From NCBI GenBank assembly GCA_045658545.1, contig JAZOVE010000021.1, positions 1 to 64,000 of the forward strand: 64,000 bases of DNA, given 5' to 3'. The stretch comes from Proelusimicrobium sp045658545. GTDB lineage: Bacteria; Elusimicrobiota; Elusimicrobia; Elusimicrobiales; Elusimicrobiaceae. The notes beneath the pieces are model-generated. The model worked only from the letters and a program-made list of their open reading frames with translations, had not been told where the DNA came from and made no database searches. A program made the translations under genes and the position numbers. Shown here piece by piece: positions 8,801 to 16,120 of the stretch. Position 1 is the first letter of the stretch, and each line of letters opens with the position of its first letter.

Positions 8801-9481
8801 ATGCCGCAATACTTAGCAGAAATTAACGATAATAATTTTACACTTTCAAAAGAAGAAGCACACCACTTAAAAGTGGCGCGTTATACTACAGGCCAAGAAA
8901 TAAAAATTTTTGACGGTTGCGGTAAAAAATATTTGGCGCGTTTAACTAGCATGCAAGGCGGGAAAATTATTAAACCTATTCCAAACCGCGAACTAAAAAG
9001 AAATATTACACTTTATTTTAGTGCAATTTCCCGCCCCGCGACAGAAGAACTTTTGGACCTTTGCACTCAAGCCGGTGCAAGCACTTTTTGCCCGGTTTTC
9101 AGTAAATTCTGCGACCAAACTTTATTAAAAAAATGGGACACAAAAAAAGAACGTTGGGGGCAAATTGTTTTGGCTTCCGCCAAACAATGCGAGATTGCAA
9201 AAATACCTCAAATTTTGCCACCGCTTACTTTTGAAAATGCTTTAAAAAATCTAAAAACACCGGCTTTAATTTGTTATGAAGACGAACAAAAAACCGAGAT
9301 AACCGCGCAAATTCCAAACGCAAAAGATGTGGCAATATTTATCGGCCCAGAAGGCGGATACGCACAAGAAGAAATCACCCTTGCAAAAAGTTTCGGTGTA
9401 AAACCTGTAACACTAGGTGCAAATATTTTACGCGCGCAAACTGCCGCTGCATGCGCGGTATGGGCTTTGGCTAATTTATGA
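8801..9481 (+). CDS. rsmE: 16S rRNA m3U1498 methyltransferase RsmE
   Basis: SPOUT-class, SAM-dependent methyltransferase that N3-methylates U1498 of 16S rRNA. The 226-residue product has the PUA-like N-terminal domain with LSKEEAHHLKVAR (about residues 16-28) and the knotted C-terminal SPOUT domain. Its signatures are IGPEGGYAQEE near residue 182 and the C-terminal LGANILRAQTAA, the usual LGxRILRxETA with some substitutions. Its TGA overlaps the mtaB ATG (ATGA), so the two RNA-modification genes form a coupled pair. The context at the start codon suggests leaderless translation. Confidence 0.93.
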   Translation: MPQYLAEINDNNFTLSKEEAHHLKVARYTTGQEIKIFDGCGKKYLARLTSMQGGKIIKPIPNRELKRNITLYFSAISRPATEELLDLCTQAGASTFCPVFSKFCDQTLLKKWDTKKERWGQIVLASAKQCEIAKIPQILPPLTFENALKNLKTPALICYEDEQKTEITAQIPNAKDVAIFIGPEGGYAQEEITLAKSFGVKPVTLGANILRAQTAAACAVWALANL

Positions 9482-10701
9482 AAATTTATATAAAGACATT
9501 CGGTTGCCGTGTTAACCAAGTGGAAAGCGAGGCCTTGCTAGAAGAATTTTTACGCCGCGGGCATACCGTCGTAAAAACTCCGCAAGAGGCAGATATCTGT
9601 TTGGTAAATACCTGTTCCGTAACACGCAAGGCCGATAAAGATGCCCTAAAAGAAGCCAACACAATTAAACACAAAAACCCAAACGCGCGCCTTATTTTGA
9701 CAGGTTGTTTTGCAAGGCACGGCGCAAAAGAAATTTTGGAAAAAGTTAAGCAAGCCGAAATTGTGCAAAAGGAAAATTTACCGCAAAATTTATTTAAGCA
9801 AAATATTGATTGGACCGTTAAAGAACATCATGGTAAAACGCGTGCTTTTGTTAAAATTCAAGACGGCTGTACAAATTTTTGTACATACTGCATTGTACCT
9901 TTTACGCGCCCGATAAAGACATCAAAACCAAAAGAAATTGTGCTTGAAGAAATAAAAAATTTAATTGCCGCAGGTTATAAAGAAATTGTTCTAACGGGTA
10001 TTAATATCGGTAATTATTTTTGTACGGAAACAAAAACAAATTTGGTAGGACTTGTTAAAGAAATTTTTGCTTTGGAAGGAAATTTCCGTATACGTTTTTC
10101 TTCCATAGAACTGCCTACGGTAACTGATGAACTTTTGGAAGTTATTTCAAAAGCCGGAAACAAATTTTGCAATTATTTACATTTACCTTTACAAAGCGGT
10201 TCAAGCAAAATTCTAAAAGATATGCACCGCCATTATACCGCAGAGGACTTTACAAAACGCGTGCAGGAAATACGCCAAAAAATAAAAGATATTTTTATTT
10301 ATACCGATATTATTGCCGGTTTCCCGACTGAAAGTTTAGAAGATTTTAAAAATTCCGTTGCCTTTGTCCGCAAAATCGGTTTTGCCGGTTTACATGTTTT
10401 CAGCTACTCCCCGCGCCCGATGACAGCGGCGGCAACACTTCCGCAAATTGACACAAAAGAAATTAAACGCCGCGCAGATATTTTGCGTGAGGAAGATTTA
10501 ATTTTACGCAAAAACGCTGCCGAAAAATTAATAAATACAACGCAAGAAATTTTAGTAGAAGATTTAACTAAAGACGGCAAATTTCAAATTGCAACGGCGG
10601 CAAATTTCCAAAAGGTCTTAGTTTCTTTAAACACCCCCAAAAACACTTTAGTTAAAGTTAAAATCACCGAAATTCAAGACGGTGTTTGCTTTGGGGAATA
10701 G
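9478..10701 (+). CDS. mtaB: tRNA t6A37 methylthiotransferase MtaB
   Basis: Radical-SAM methylthiotransferase converting t6A37 to ms2t6A37 in ANN-decoding tRNAs. The 407-residue protein shows the UPF0004 domain with FGCRVNQVESEAL, NTCSVTRKADKDA and LTGCFA, whose three Cys bind the auxiliary cluster. The radical-SAM core has CTNFCTYCIVPFTR (CxxxCxxC, about residues 131-144), and a TRAM-like domain lies at the C-terminus. The SxTxxA-like NTCSVT segment and length fit MtaB better than MiaB or RimO. A decayed copy of its last 35 codons lies at 19.5 kb. It converges on a pilin gene ending 12 bases downstream. Confidence 0.93.
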   Translation: MKIYIKTFGCRVNQVESEALLEEFLRRGHTVVKTPQEADICLVNTCSVTRKADKDALKEANTIKHKNPNARLILTGCFARHGAKEILEKVKQAEIVQKENLPQNLFKQNIDWTVKEHHGKTRAFVKIQDGCTNFCTYCIVPFTRPIKTSKPKEIVLEEIKNLIAAGYKEIVLTGINIGNYFCTETKTNLVGLVKEIFALEGNFRIRFSSIELPTVTDELLEVISKAGNKFCNYLHLPLQSGSSKILKDMHRHYTAEDFTKRVQEIRQKIKDIFIYTDIIAGFPTESLEDFKNSVAFVRKIGFAGLHVFSYSPRPMTAAATLPQIDTKEIKRRADILREEDLILRKNAAEKLINTTQEILVEDLTKDGKFQIATAANFQKVLVSLNTPKNTLVKVKITEIQDGVCFGE

Positions 10702-10712
10702 TTATTTAATTC

Positions 10713-11231
10713 TTAAAAAGAGCAGGAGTAATAATTATTATTTTGACCTCGTTTAGAGATAAATTTACATTTTAATAAATCTGAACAGAAACCGGTATCA
10801 CCATATTCATAACATATCAATTCGTTTTCAGGCACATATTCATCAGTTTCTCTCTTAAAGAGAAATCCTGACAACCTATATTTCCCTGTTTTACGTAAAG
10901 CAATAGAAGTATCTCTTGTATTAATATAAACAATATTTTTTTCATTAGATATACAATCTGATGATAAAAAATTAGAAGGAAGCCCACAATCTTCCCTATC
11001 ATATCCACTAAAATCAATATCTAAATCATCAAAATTTTCTGTAAATGTTCCGTTTGCTAAATAATATCTTTTTTGCGCTTCATGTAATGCTTTAACATTT
11101 ATTAATAATTCGCTGGCTTCGGCTTTGTCTCTTGCTTTTCTATACTGCGGTAAAGCAATAGCGGCTAATAATCCTATAATCAAAATTGCTACCAATAATT
11201 CAAGTAACGTAAAACCCTTTTTATTTTCCAT
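10713..11231 (-). CDS. Type IV pilin-like protein
   Basis: A 172-residue prepilin: leader MENKKG, then FTLLELLVAILIIGLLAAIALPQY, the prepilin peptidase site and N-terminal helix with Glu5. The soluble domain has four or more Cys (CGLP, DCIS, ICYEY, GFCSDLLKC) and ends YYSCSF, suggesting disulfide-bonded D-regions. It is a clear paralogue of the pilin at 58.4 kb, sharing EAQ-RYYLANG, DIDFSGY-like and GFCS elements throughout. It has its own promoter upstream at about 11280-11310 and a good AAGGAG site. Such minor pilins or pseudopilins are numerous in Elusimicrobium genomes; the specific role is unknown. Confidence 0.92.
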   Translation of the reverse strand: MENKKGFTLLELLVAILIIGLLAAIALPQYRKARDKAEASELLINVKALHEAQKRYYLANGTFTENFDDLDIDFSGYDREDCGLPSNFLSSDCISNEKNIVYINTRDTSIALRKTGKYRLSGFLFKRETDEYVPENELICYEYGDTGFCSDLLKCKFISKRGQNNNYYSCSF

Positions 11232-11310
11232 AAAATCTCCTTAATCCATTTATATCCAGTTTTTATCACGCTACACAACATATATTTTACCAAAAAAAAA
11301 CGTTGTCAAA
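11232..11310 (-). promoter_or_regulatory. Pilin promoter module with T9 spacer
   Basis: On the minus strand, TTGACAACG is followed by nine T, GG and TAAAATATATG, then GATAAAAAC and AAGGAG before the ATG. TTGACAACG plus a T-run matches the 58.3-kb pilin promoter, but the T-run is shorter, giving only 14 bases between TTGACA and TAAAAT. Confidence 0.6.
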
Positions 11311-11370
11311 TGTATTTTAATAAAAAACAAAGATACATTGTAAAAAGTATTAAAATTACTTTATAAATTA

Positions 11371-11382
11371 TAAAATATATCT
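11371..11382 (+). promoter_or_regulatory. -10 element predicting a leaderless TauE-like mRNA
   Basis: TAAAAT at 11371-11376 lies 6 bases before the ATG at 11383, with no Shine-Dalgarno. The expected start of transcription coincides with the start codon. Confidence 0.5.
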
Positions 11383-12300
11383 ATGACGTGGTATACTTAC
11401 TTAATTTTCCCGATTATCGGTTTTATCGGTATGATGTGCGGCGGGTTTTGGAGTGTCGGCTGCGGTTGGCTTATTGTGCCGACTATGCTGATTTTCGGCT
11501 TTAATCCTTTAGAAGCCGTCGGGGCTGCATTACTGCAAATGGTATTTTCCACCGCACCGACAGTATTAAAAGAAATGCCAAAAATTTCATGGCAAAAATA
11601 TTCGGTTATGCGCTCGCTTGCTTTGCCGATGGCGATAGGGGTAATTTTAACTGCTTTCAGCGGGCGCATAATAAATACTTTTTTAAATAATAAATTCGGC
11701 CCTAAAGCTTTGCTTGGAATTTTTGCTTTTGTAATGTTCTTTATCGGGCTTAAAAGCATTTTCGGCAAGACAGAACAAAACCAAAATAAAGTTCCGTATA
11801 TCACAAACGCGCAAAGTTTTATTGCGCTTTTTTGCGGTATGGCAACAGGGGTTATAAGTTCTTTGCTTGGTATCAGCGGCGCTTTAATTTTTAGGCCGAT
11901 TATTATTAACGGTTTTAAAGTAGCGGAAAAATATGCCGCGCAAGCAATACGATTTTTGCTTTTAATTGCAACGATAAGCGGATCAATGTTTTATTTGTTT
12001 TCCGACGGTAAATTCCATTACCACACTTTATTTTTAGGTATACTTATTGCCCTTGGCGGAGCTTTCGGTTTCCCGCTTGGTGTACGTTATGGCAAAATTG
12101 TTGTTAAAAGGGGTTATGTAAAAGTTTTGCAAAAAAGTTTCGGCAGTATAATTTTGATTATTATTACAAATGCGATTTTAAATTTGTTCGGTTTTATAAA
12201 ATTCAGCCGTTATTTGATGATATTTTGCGCTTTAATTTTATTTACCTGCATTAATATTTTTACTTTTTACGCTGCAAGAAATCCGCAGTCAAACTCATAA
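11383..12300 (+). CDS. TauE/SafE-family membrane permease
   Basis: A 305-residue polytopic inner-membrane protein with about eight or nine hydrophobic helices arranged as two repeats. The first begins GMMCGGFWSVGCGWLIVPTM, corresponding to the conserved G-x-G-G-G-x-x-x-P motif of TauE/SafE (UPF0721/COG0730) permeases. The second repeat has GMATGVISSLLGISGALIFRP. Members export or import sulfite, sulfoacetate, thiosulfate or related organosulfur anions; the substrate here cannot be inferred. The gene stands alone between a divergent pilin and a structured RNA leader. A -10 sequence immediately before the ATG suggests leaderless expression. Confidence 0.8.
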   Translation: MTWYTYLIFPIIGFIGMMCGGFWSVGCGWLIVPTMLIFGFNPLEAVGAALLQMVFSTAPTVLKEMPKISWQKYSVMRSLALPMAIGVILTAFSGRIINTFLNNKFGPKALLGIFAFVMFFIGLKSIFGKTEQNQNKVPYITNAQSFIALFCGMATGVISSLLGISGALIFRPIIINGFKVAEKYAAQAIRFLLLIATISGSMFYLFSDGKFHYHTLFLGILIALGGAFGFPLGVRYGKIVVKRGYVKVLQKSFGSIILIIITNAILNLFGFIKFSRYLMIFCALILFTCINIFTFYAARNPQSNS

Positions 12301-12341
12301 AATTGATATAATTTATTATAGCTTTAGGGCTAAACAATTTG

Positions 12342-12484
12342 CTGTTTTTGGGGGCATTTGCCGCCTTCTTTTAGAAGGAATTCCAAACCAAAAATAGCCG
12401 TTTATATCTTTTGTTTTTTATTGAACAAAAGATAGCGGCTGTTTATTTGAGTGCTTGGAATTCCTCAAATAACAGCCGTTTTTG
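12342..12484 (+). ncRNA. Kissing-loop leader RNA, copy A (upstream of 37-aa peptide gene)
   Basis: P1 pairs CTGTTTTTGG (12342-12351) with CCAAAAATAG (12388-12397). Inside P1 are GGCA-TTT-GCC-type and CCTTCT-TTT-AGAAGG hairpins, followed by segment X, AATTCCAA (12379-12386). Next comes a hairpin ATCTTTTGTT / AACAAAAGAT. P6 then pairs CGGCTGTTTATTTGAG (12436-12451) with CTCAAATAACAGCCG (12464-12478) with one bulge, followed by TTTTTG. The P6 loop contains TTGGAATT (12455-12462), the exact complement of X. A TATAAT at 12307-12312 could be the promoter. The structure matches three other copies in the window and no RNA family I recognise. Confidence 0.75.
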
Positions 12485-12506
12485 TTTGTATAAATGCGGA
12501 GGATAT

Positions 12507-12620
12507 ATGAAAGAAATATTAATATTATTTTGTTTTTTTGCAGTTATGTTTTTGGCTTTTTATTTTGTATATTTAATTGCCAAACACGACAGAGAAAAAA
12601 ATAAACTAAAATTCAAATAA
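12507..12620 (+). CDS. 37-residue single-span membrane peptide
   Basis: Starts at ATG 12507 behind GGAGG (12499-12503), directly after the terminator-like P6 hairpin of RNA copy A. The product starts MKEILILFCFFAVMFLAFYF, has one hydrophobic span of about 22 residues, and ends in a strongly basic, charged tail (KHDREKNKLKFK). It would sit in the inner membrane with the tail probably cytoplasmic. I recognise no family. It could be a small regulatory or toxin-like peptide or a c-type assembly subunit, but nothing in the sequence decides this. The good ribosome site and dedicated leader support its being a real gene. Its stop codon abuts the end of the convergent DUF486 gene. Confidence 0.6.
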   Translation: MKEILILFCFFAVMFLAFYFVYLIAKHDREKNKLKFK

Positions 12621-12950
12621 TTACTTCTTAAAAATTAAAAATGCCGCGCAAATAATTAATGCAAAACCGGCATAGTGGTTCCAACGTAAATCTTCCTTAA
12701 GGTAAGTTATGCTGAATACGGCAAAAACAATAAGTGTAATAATTTCCTGCATACCTTTAAGTTGCGGCGCGCTGTAATACATATGCCCTATACGGTTTGC
12801 CGGAATCAAAAAACAATATTCAAAAAATGCTATTAACCAACTTGTCAGAACAATAATCCAAACGGCTTTATCTTTAAAACGCAAATGACCGTACCAAGCA
12901 AAAGTCATAAAAATATTTGAAATTGTTAATAAAATTATAGGTTTGTACAT
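12621..12950 (-). CDS. DUF486-family small membrane protein
   Basis: A 109-residue protein with about four transmembrane helices resembling the DUF486 family (COG3169), distantly similar to small DMT-type transporters. It shows the conserved TFAWYGHLRFK (residues 17-27) and NRIGHMYYSAPQLKGMQEIITL, then a C-terminal span ending in a basic FKK. Biological function of the family is unknown. It is the last gene after tolB, 12 bases beyond its stop, and lacks an evident Shine-Dalgarno, so it may be translated by reinitiation. Confidence 0.8.
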   Translation of the reverse strand: MYKPIILLTISNIFMTFAWYGHLRFKDKAVWIIVLTSWLIAFFEYCFLIPANRIGHMYYSAPQLKGMQEIITLIVFAVFSITYLKEDLRWNHYAGFALIICAAFLIFKK

Positions 12951-12962
12951 AAGGGGTAAAAA

Positions 12963-14255
12963 TTAATCACTCCAACTTGGGGTAAAAGAGTTTCCTTTAA
13001 TATTAGCGACTAAATGCTGTGCGCTGCCGTCAGCATCCATAACATAAATTTGGCGTTTGCCGGCGCGGTTTGTCGTAAATGCTATAAAGCGGCCGTCGGG
13101 CGACCACCAAGGGTCTTCATTTGAACCGCTGTCTGCCGTTAACTGCCTTATTTGACCGCCGGTAATATCAACTAGGAAAATATCTATCGGGTGTTTTGCG
13201 TCTTGACGGCCGGCAAAAGCAATCCAATCACCGTTAGGGGACCATTGCGGGGAATCCGTCCAATTAAATCTTGTTAAGCGGCGTGTTTGTTTTGTTTCAA
13301 GGTTCATAATATAAATTTGCGGATTACCTGCACGGTTTGAAACGAAAGTAACAAATTTACCGTCAGGTGAAAAGGACGGTGAACCATCAACACCGTATTT
13401 ATCTGTAAGCTGCAAAACGCGGCCGCTTGAAAGTTCTTTAAGGTAAATGCTTGGATTTTCGCCCCTAGATAAAGTCATAACCAATCTTCTGCTATCAGGG
13501 GAAACACCGCCCACCAAATTTAAACCCTTTTCTTTTACTACCGGTGAAATTTCCCCTTCCTTTAAATTAACCACATAAATTTGCGGGTTACCGTTACGGT
13601 AAGTTGTATAATAAAGTTTTGTACCGTTATTACCCCAACGCGGTAAAAGGGAAATGGATTTATCATTTGTAAGTTTTGTTAAATTATAGCCATCATAATC
13701 AACGATATAAATTTCTTTTCTGCCGGTGCTGTCATTAGCAAAGGCAATTTTTGTTGTTGAAAGGCCGCGTTTGCCTGTGAGCATTTTTATAATTTGGTCG
13801 GCAAACATATGGGCGCTTCTTCTCACACTTTTTGACGGAACGGTAAAACTTTTGCCGAGAAGGGCTTTTTTGCCTGAAGTGTCATACAAAAATGCTTTTA
13901 CTTGCCAAGTGTCCTCTATATCGGTCGGAACTAAATTAAAAAAGGCATAGTATAAAATATTTTGCCTATCAAGCACCGAAAGCTGCGGGCCTAAAGAAGA
14001 AACTTTTGCAGGCGCGGTATCTTCAATATTAAAATAACGGGAGCGGTATAAATCGCTCCTTAAAACTTCGGCGAAAAGGTCGCTATATTTTTTTTCATCT
14101 TCGGTTGCATCTTGTGTATAAACATTAGCCGCAAGGCCGATTTTAGGCAAATCATTAGGGTTATATCTTGAAGAAAGGCCGATATAAACATCACTTTCCC
14201 GCGCAAACAAAAAGACGGGTAGTAAAAGAAAGAGGGAAAATAAAAACTTTTTCAT
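12963..14255 (-). CDS. tolB: Tol-Pal system protein TolB
   Basis: Periplasmic beta-propeller partner of Pal in the Tol-Pal machine, which constricts the outer membrane at division. The 430-residue protein has a signal peptide (MKKFLFSLFLLLPVFLFA), an N-terminal alpha/beta domain to about residue 165, and a six-bladed propeller. The propeller repeats carry the WD40-like PD40 pattern SPDGKFVTFVSNRAGNPQIY, SPNGDWIAF and SPDGRFIAFTTNRAGKRQIY. Its ATG directly abuts the cpoB stop. Order pal > cpoB > tolB is rearranged relative to E. coli, and tolQRA are not in this window. Confidence 0.95.
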   Translation of the reverse strand: MKKFLFSLFLLLPVFLFARESDVYIGLSSRYNPNDLPKIGLAANVYTQDATEDEKKYSDLFAEVLRSDLYRSRYFNIEDTAPAKVSSLGPQLSVLDRQNILYYAFFNLVPTDIEDTWQVKAFLYDTSGKKALLGKSFTVPSKSVRRSAHMFADQIIKMLTGKRGLSTTKIAFANDSTGRKEIYIVDYDGYNLTKLTNDKSISLLPRWGNNGTKLYYTTYRNGNPQIYVVNLKEGEISPVVKEKGLNLVGGVSPDSRRLVMTLSRGENPSIYLKELSSGRVLQLTDKYGVDGSPSFSPDGKFVTFVSNRAGNPQIYIMNLETKQTRRLTRFNWTDSPQWSPNGDWIAFAGRQDAKHPIDIFLVDITGGQIRQLTADSGSNEDPWWSPDGRFIAFTTNRAGKRQIYVMDADGSAQHLVANIKGNSFTPSWSD

Positions 14256-14927
14256 TTATTTAAGACCTTTCAAAATCGACGGTACTTCTTTAGCAGCTTT
14301 AGATTTAGGATAATCTTGAAGAATAGAATTTAAATAATTTTTTGCTTCGTCTTTCTTCCCTAAAGGAATTATACTTTTTGCGTAAACAAGACGGGCACCT
14401 GCCACGAAATTTCCTTTCGGGAATTTTTCCATTAAAGTAGCTGCTGTGATTGCGGCGGAATTATAATCTTCTTTCTCTAAATAAATTTTTGCGATATTTA
14501 AGTATGCTTCTTCGGCAGATGCACCGCGGGATTCGGTAGCTTTTAAGTAAAGCCCATAGCCCTGCAAAGCGGCATCATATTGTTTATTTTCAAATTGTTT
14601 TTTTGCCTGTGAATAAATTTCAGAAGGAAGAACTGTGGTATTTGATTTTTTAACTAAAGCTTCCAAATTATCAAGTTTAGTATTTAGGTCGTCAATTTTA
14701 TACTCAAAATTTTCTAAATTATCTGTTGCTTGTGTAAGGCGGCCGATAAGTTCATCCATTTGCACAGCATTATCAGCTTGGTTTTTTTGTAAATCCTGAA
14801 CGGTTTTATTAAGTTGGGAAATTTGTAATTTTAAAATTTGTGTATCTTCTTGCGTTGCCAAGCAGCCGCAAAAAAGAAAAGAGGCACACCCTACTAAAAG
14901 AAATGATTTTAAAAAGTTCCTGTTCAT
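14256..14927 (-). CDS. cpoB: Tol-Pal associated lipoprotein CpoB/YbgF-like
   Basis: Probable cell-division coordinator. The start is placed at 14927-14925, giving MNRNFLKSFLLVGC and a lipobox FCGC near residue 20, because AAGGGGG precedes this ATG; alternatives further upstream lack it. After the lipidated Cys comes a coiled coil (about residues 25-90, LQISQLNKTVQDLQKNQ) as in the CpoB trimerisation region. A TPR domain follows (about 105-220: SEIYSQAKKQFENKQYDAAL, EEAYLNIAKIYLEKEDYNSA). E. coli CpoB is secreted rather than lipidated, so the lipobox is a difference. It lies between pal and tolB. Confidence 0.85.
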   Translation of the reverse strand: MNRNFLKSFLLVGCASFLFCGCLATQEDTQILKLQISQLNKTVQDLQKNQADNAVQMDELIGRLTQATDNLENFEYKIDDLNTKLDNLEALVKKSNTTVLPSEIYSQAKKQFENKQYDAALQGYGLYLKATESRGASAEEAYLNIAKIYLEKEDYNSAAITAATLMEKFPKGNFVAGARLVYAKSIIPLGKKDEAKNYLNSILQDYPKSKAAKEVPSILKGLK

Positions 14928-14946
14928 AAAATGTGCCCCCTTCAAA

Positions 14947-15456
14947 CTATTTGGCAGAAACTACTGTATCTGCTCTTCTGTTTTTTGCCCAGCAAGCTTC
15001 TGTTTGATCAGAGCAAAGCGGGTTTTCTTCGCCGTAGGAAACGGTGTTGATATAATCTGCGTTGATACCGAGTTTAATGTAGTAATCTCTTACTTCATTA
15101 GCTCTTTTTTGGCCTAAAGCGATATTGTAAGCAATAGTACCTCTATCATCACAGTTACCTTCTACTGTAATATTTTTAATGCCTTTGAGTTTCAAAATTT
15201 CGGCATTTGCGCTTAAAATGTTTCTTGCACCTTTGGACAAGGAATATTCATTTAAAGCAAAAAATACAGGTGCTAAACCAACTTCAGCATTGTTAACTGC
15301 ATTGACAACTTCACCCTCCTCTACGACTATGGCATCATAGTTAGAGTCGGCTGCGGCTTGTAAATCTGCTGCGGCATCAGCTTTTGCATTTTTGCTGCAA
15401 GCTGCTAAACCGAGAGCAAGCCCTAAAACAAGCATTAAGCTTAATGTTTTTTTCAT
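14947..15456 (-). CDS. pal: Peptidoglycan-associated lipoprotein Pal
   Basis: Outer-membrane lipoprotein that binds peptidoglycan and TolB. The 169-residue protein has a lipoprotein signal peptide with lipobox LAAC (Cys about residue 20), an Ala/Asp-rich linker, then an OmpA-like domain. The domain carries VEGNCDDRGTIAYNIALGQKRA, the region whose Asp and Arg bind diaminopimelate, and ends NRRADTVV. It leads the pal-cpoB-tolB operon; GGAGG lies ahead of the ATG, and a TATCAT further upstream may be the -10. The extra internal Cys pair (near CSDQTEACW) could form a disulfide. Confidence 0.95.
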   Translation of the reverse strand: MKKTLSLMLVLGLALGLAACSKNAKADAAADLQAAADSNYDAIVVEEGEVVNAVNNAEVGLAPVFFALNEYSLSKGARNILSANAEILKLKGIKNITVEGNCDDRGTIAYNIALGQKRANEVRDYYIKLGINADYINTVSYGEENPLCSDQTEACWAKNRRADTVVSAK

Positions 15457-15542
15457 ATACGTCCTCCGTAAATATATGATACTAAATTTTTAAGAAAATT
15501 AAAATTATTAATGGGATATATTTTTAGGTTAAAACACAGTAC

Positions 15543-15612
15543 TTGACAGTTTTTTTTATAATTTAGGTATACTTACGATAAAAACACCGTATAAATTAAA
15601 TTAGGAGTCTTT
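15543..15612 (+). promoter_or_regulatory. Pilin promoter module with T8 tract
   Basis: TTGACA (15543-15548), G, eight T, then ATAATTTAGG and TATACT (15568-15573), giving a 19-base spacer to that -10. The leader AAAAACACCGTATAAATTAAA and TAGGAG matches the 0.1-kb and 58.3-kb pilin leaders. Confidence 0.65.
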
Positions 15613-16113
15613 ATGAACGAGATAAAAAACAGTAATAAAGGTTTTACTTTACTTGAACTTTTAGTAGTCGTGTTAATCATTGGTATACTAGCGGCGATTG
15701 CTTTGCCGCAATATAAAATGGCAGTTGCAAAAAGTAAATACGCTACTATTAAAATTAGGGCCAAAGCAATTGCCGAAGCACAAGAGTTATATTATACGAT
15801 GCGCGGAGTATATGCCAATAGTGCTAAAAAAATACAGGTAGAATTACCAGGCATGACAGTTACCGACTCTAACTTCCTTTTTGACGATGGTAGTAGGTGT
15901 AATTTTAGAACAGAAGGTACTTCTTGTTATACGGTTATATTCAATAGAGAGGTTGCTTATCAACAGAATTTTCTACCAAAAACTAAATCATGCTTTGTAC
16001 GTTCTATGAATAAGACAGGTTTTCATAATAAATTATGCCAACAAGAAACCGGAAAAACGGCAGCATATGCTTCTTGCTCAACTGAAGGTGGTTATTGTTT
16101 ATACAACTATTAA
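15613..16113 (+). CDS. Type IV pilin-like protein
   Basis: A 166-residue prepilin with leader MNEIKNSNKG and mature N-terminus FTLLELLVVVLIIGILAAIALPQY. The globular part starts KYATIKIRAKAIAEAQELYYT, the alpha1-C helix typical of pilin/pseudopilin folds, followed by a Cys-rich D-region (RCNFRTEGTSCYT, KSCFVRS, LCQQ, ASCSTEGGYCLY). It is more distant from the 10.7- and 58.4-kb pair. It has its own promoter with the common pilin leader and TAGGAG ribosome site, and converges on mfd 7 bases downstream. Its assignment as major or minor pilin is not possible from sequence alone. Confidence 0.92.
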   Translation: MNEIKNSNKGFTLLELLVVVLIIGILAAIALPQYKMAVAKSKYATIKIRAKAIAEAQELYYTMRGVYANSAKKIQVELPGMTVTDSNFLFDDGSRCNFRTEGTSCYTVIFNREVAYQQNFLPKTKSCFVRSMNKTGFHNKLCQQETGKTAAYASCSTEGGYCLYNY

Positions 16114-16120
16114 TTTAAAA

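Noticed and set aside
12411..12506. Longer version of the 37-residue peptide starting upstream
   Set aside because: The added codons fall in the paired RNA of copy A, and only the ATG at 12507 has a ribosome site.
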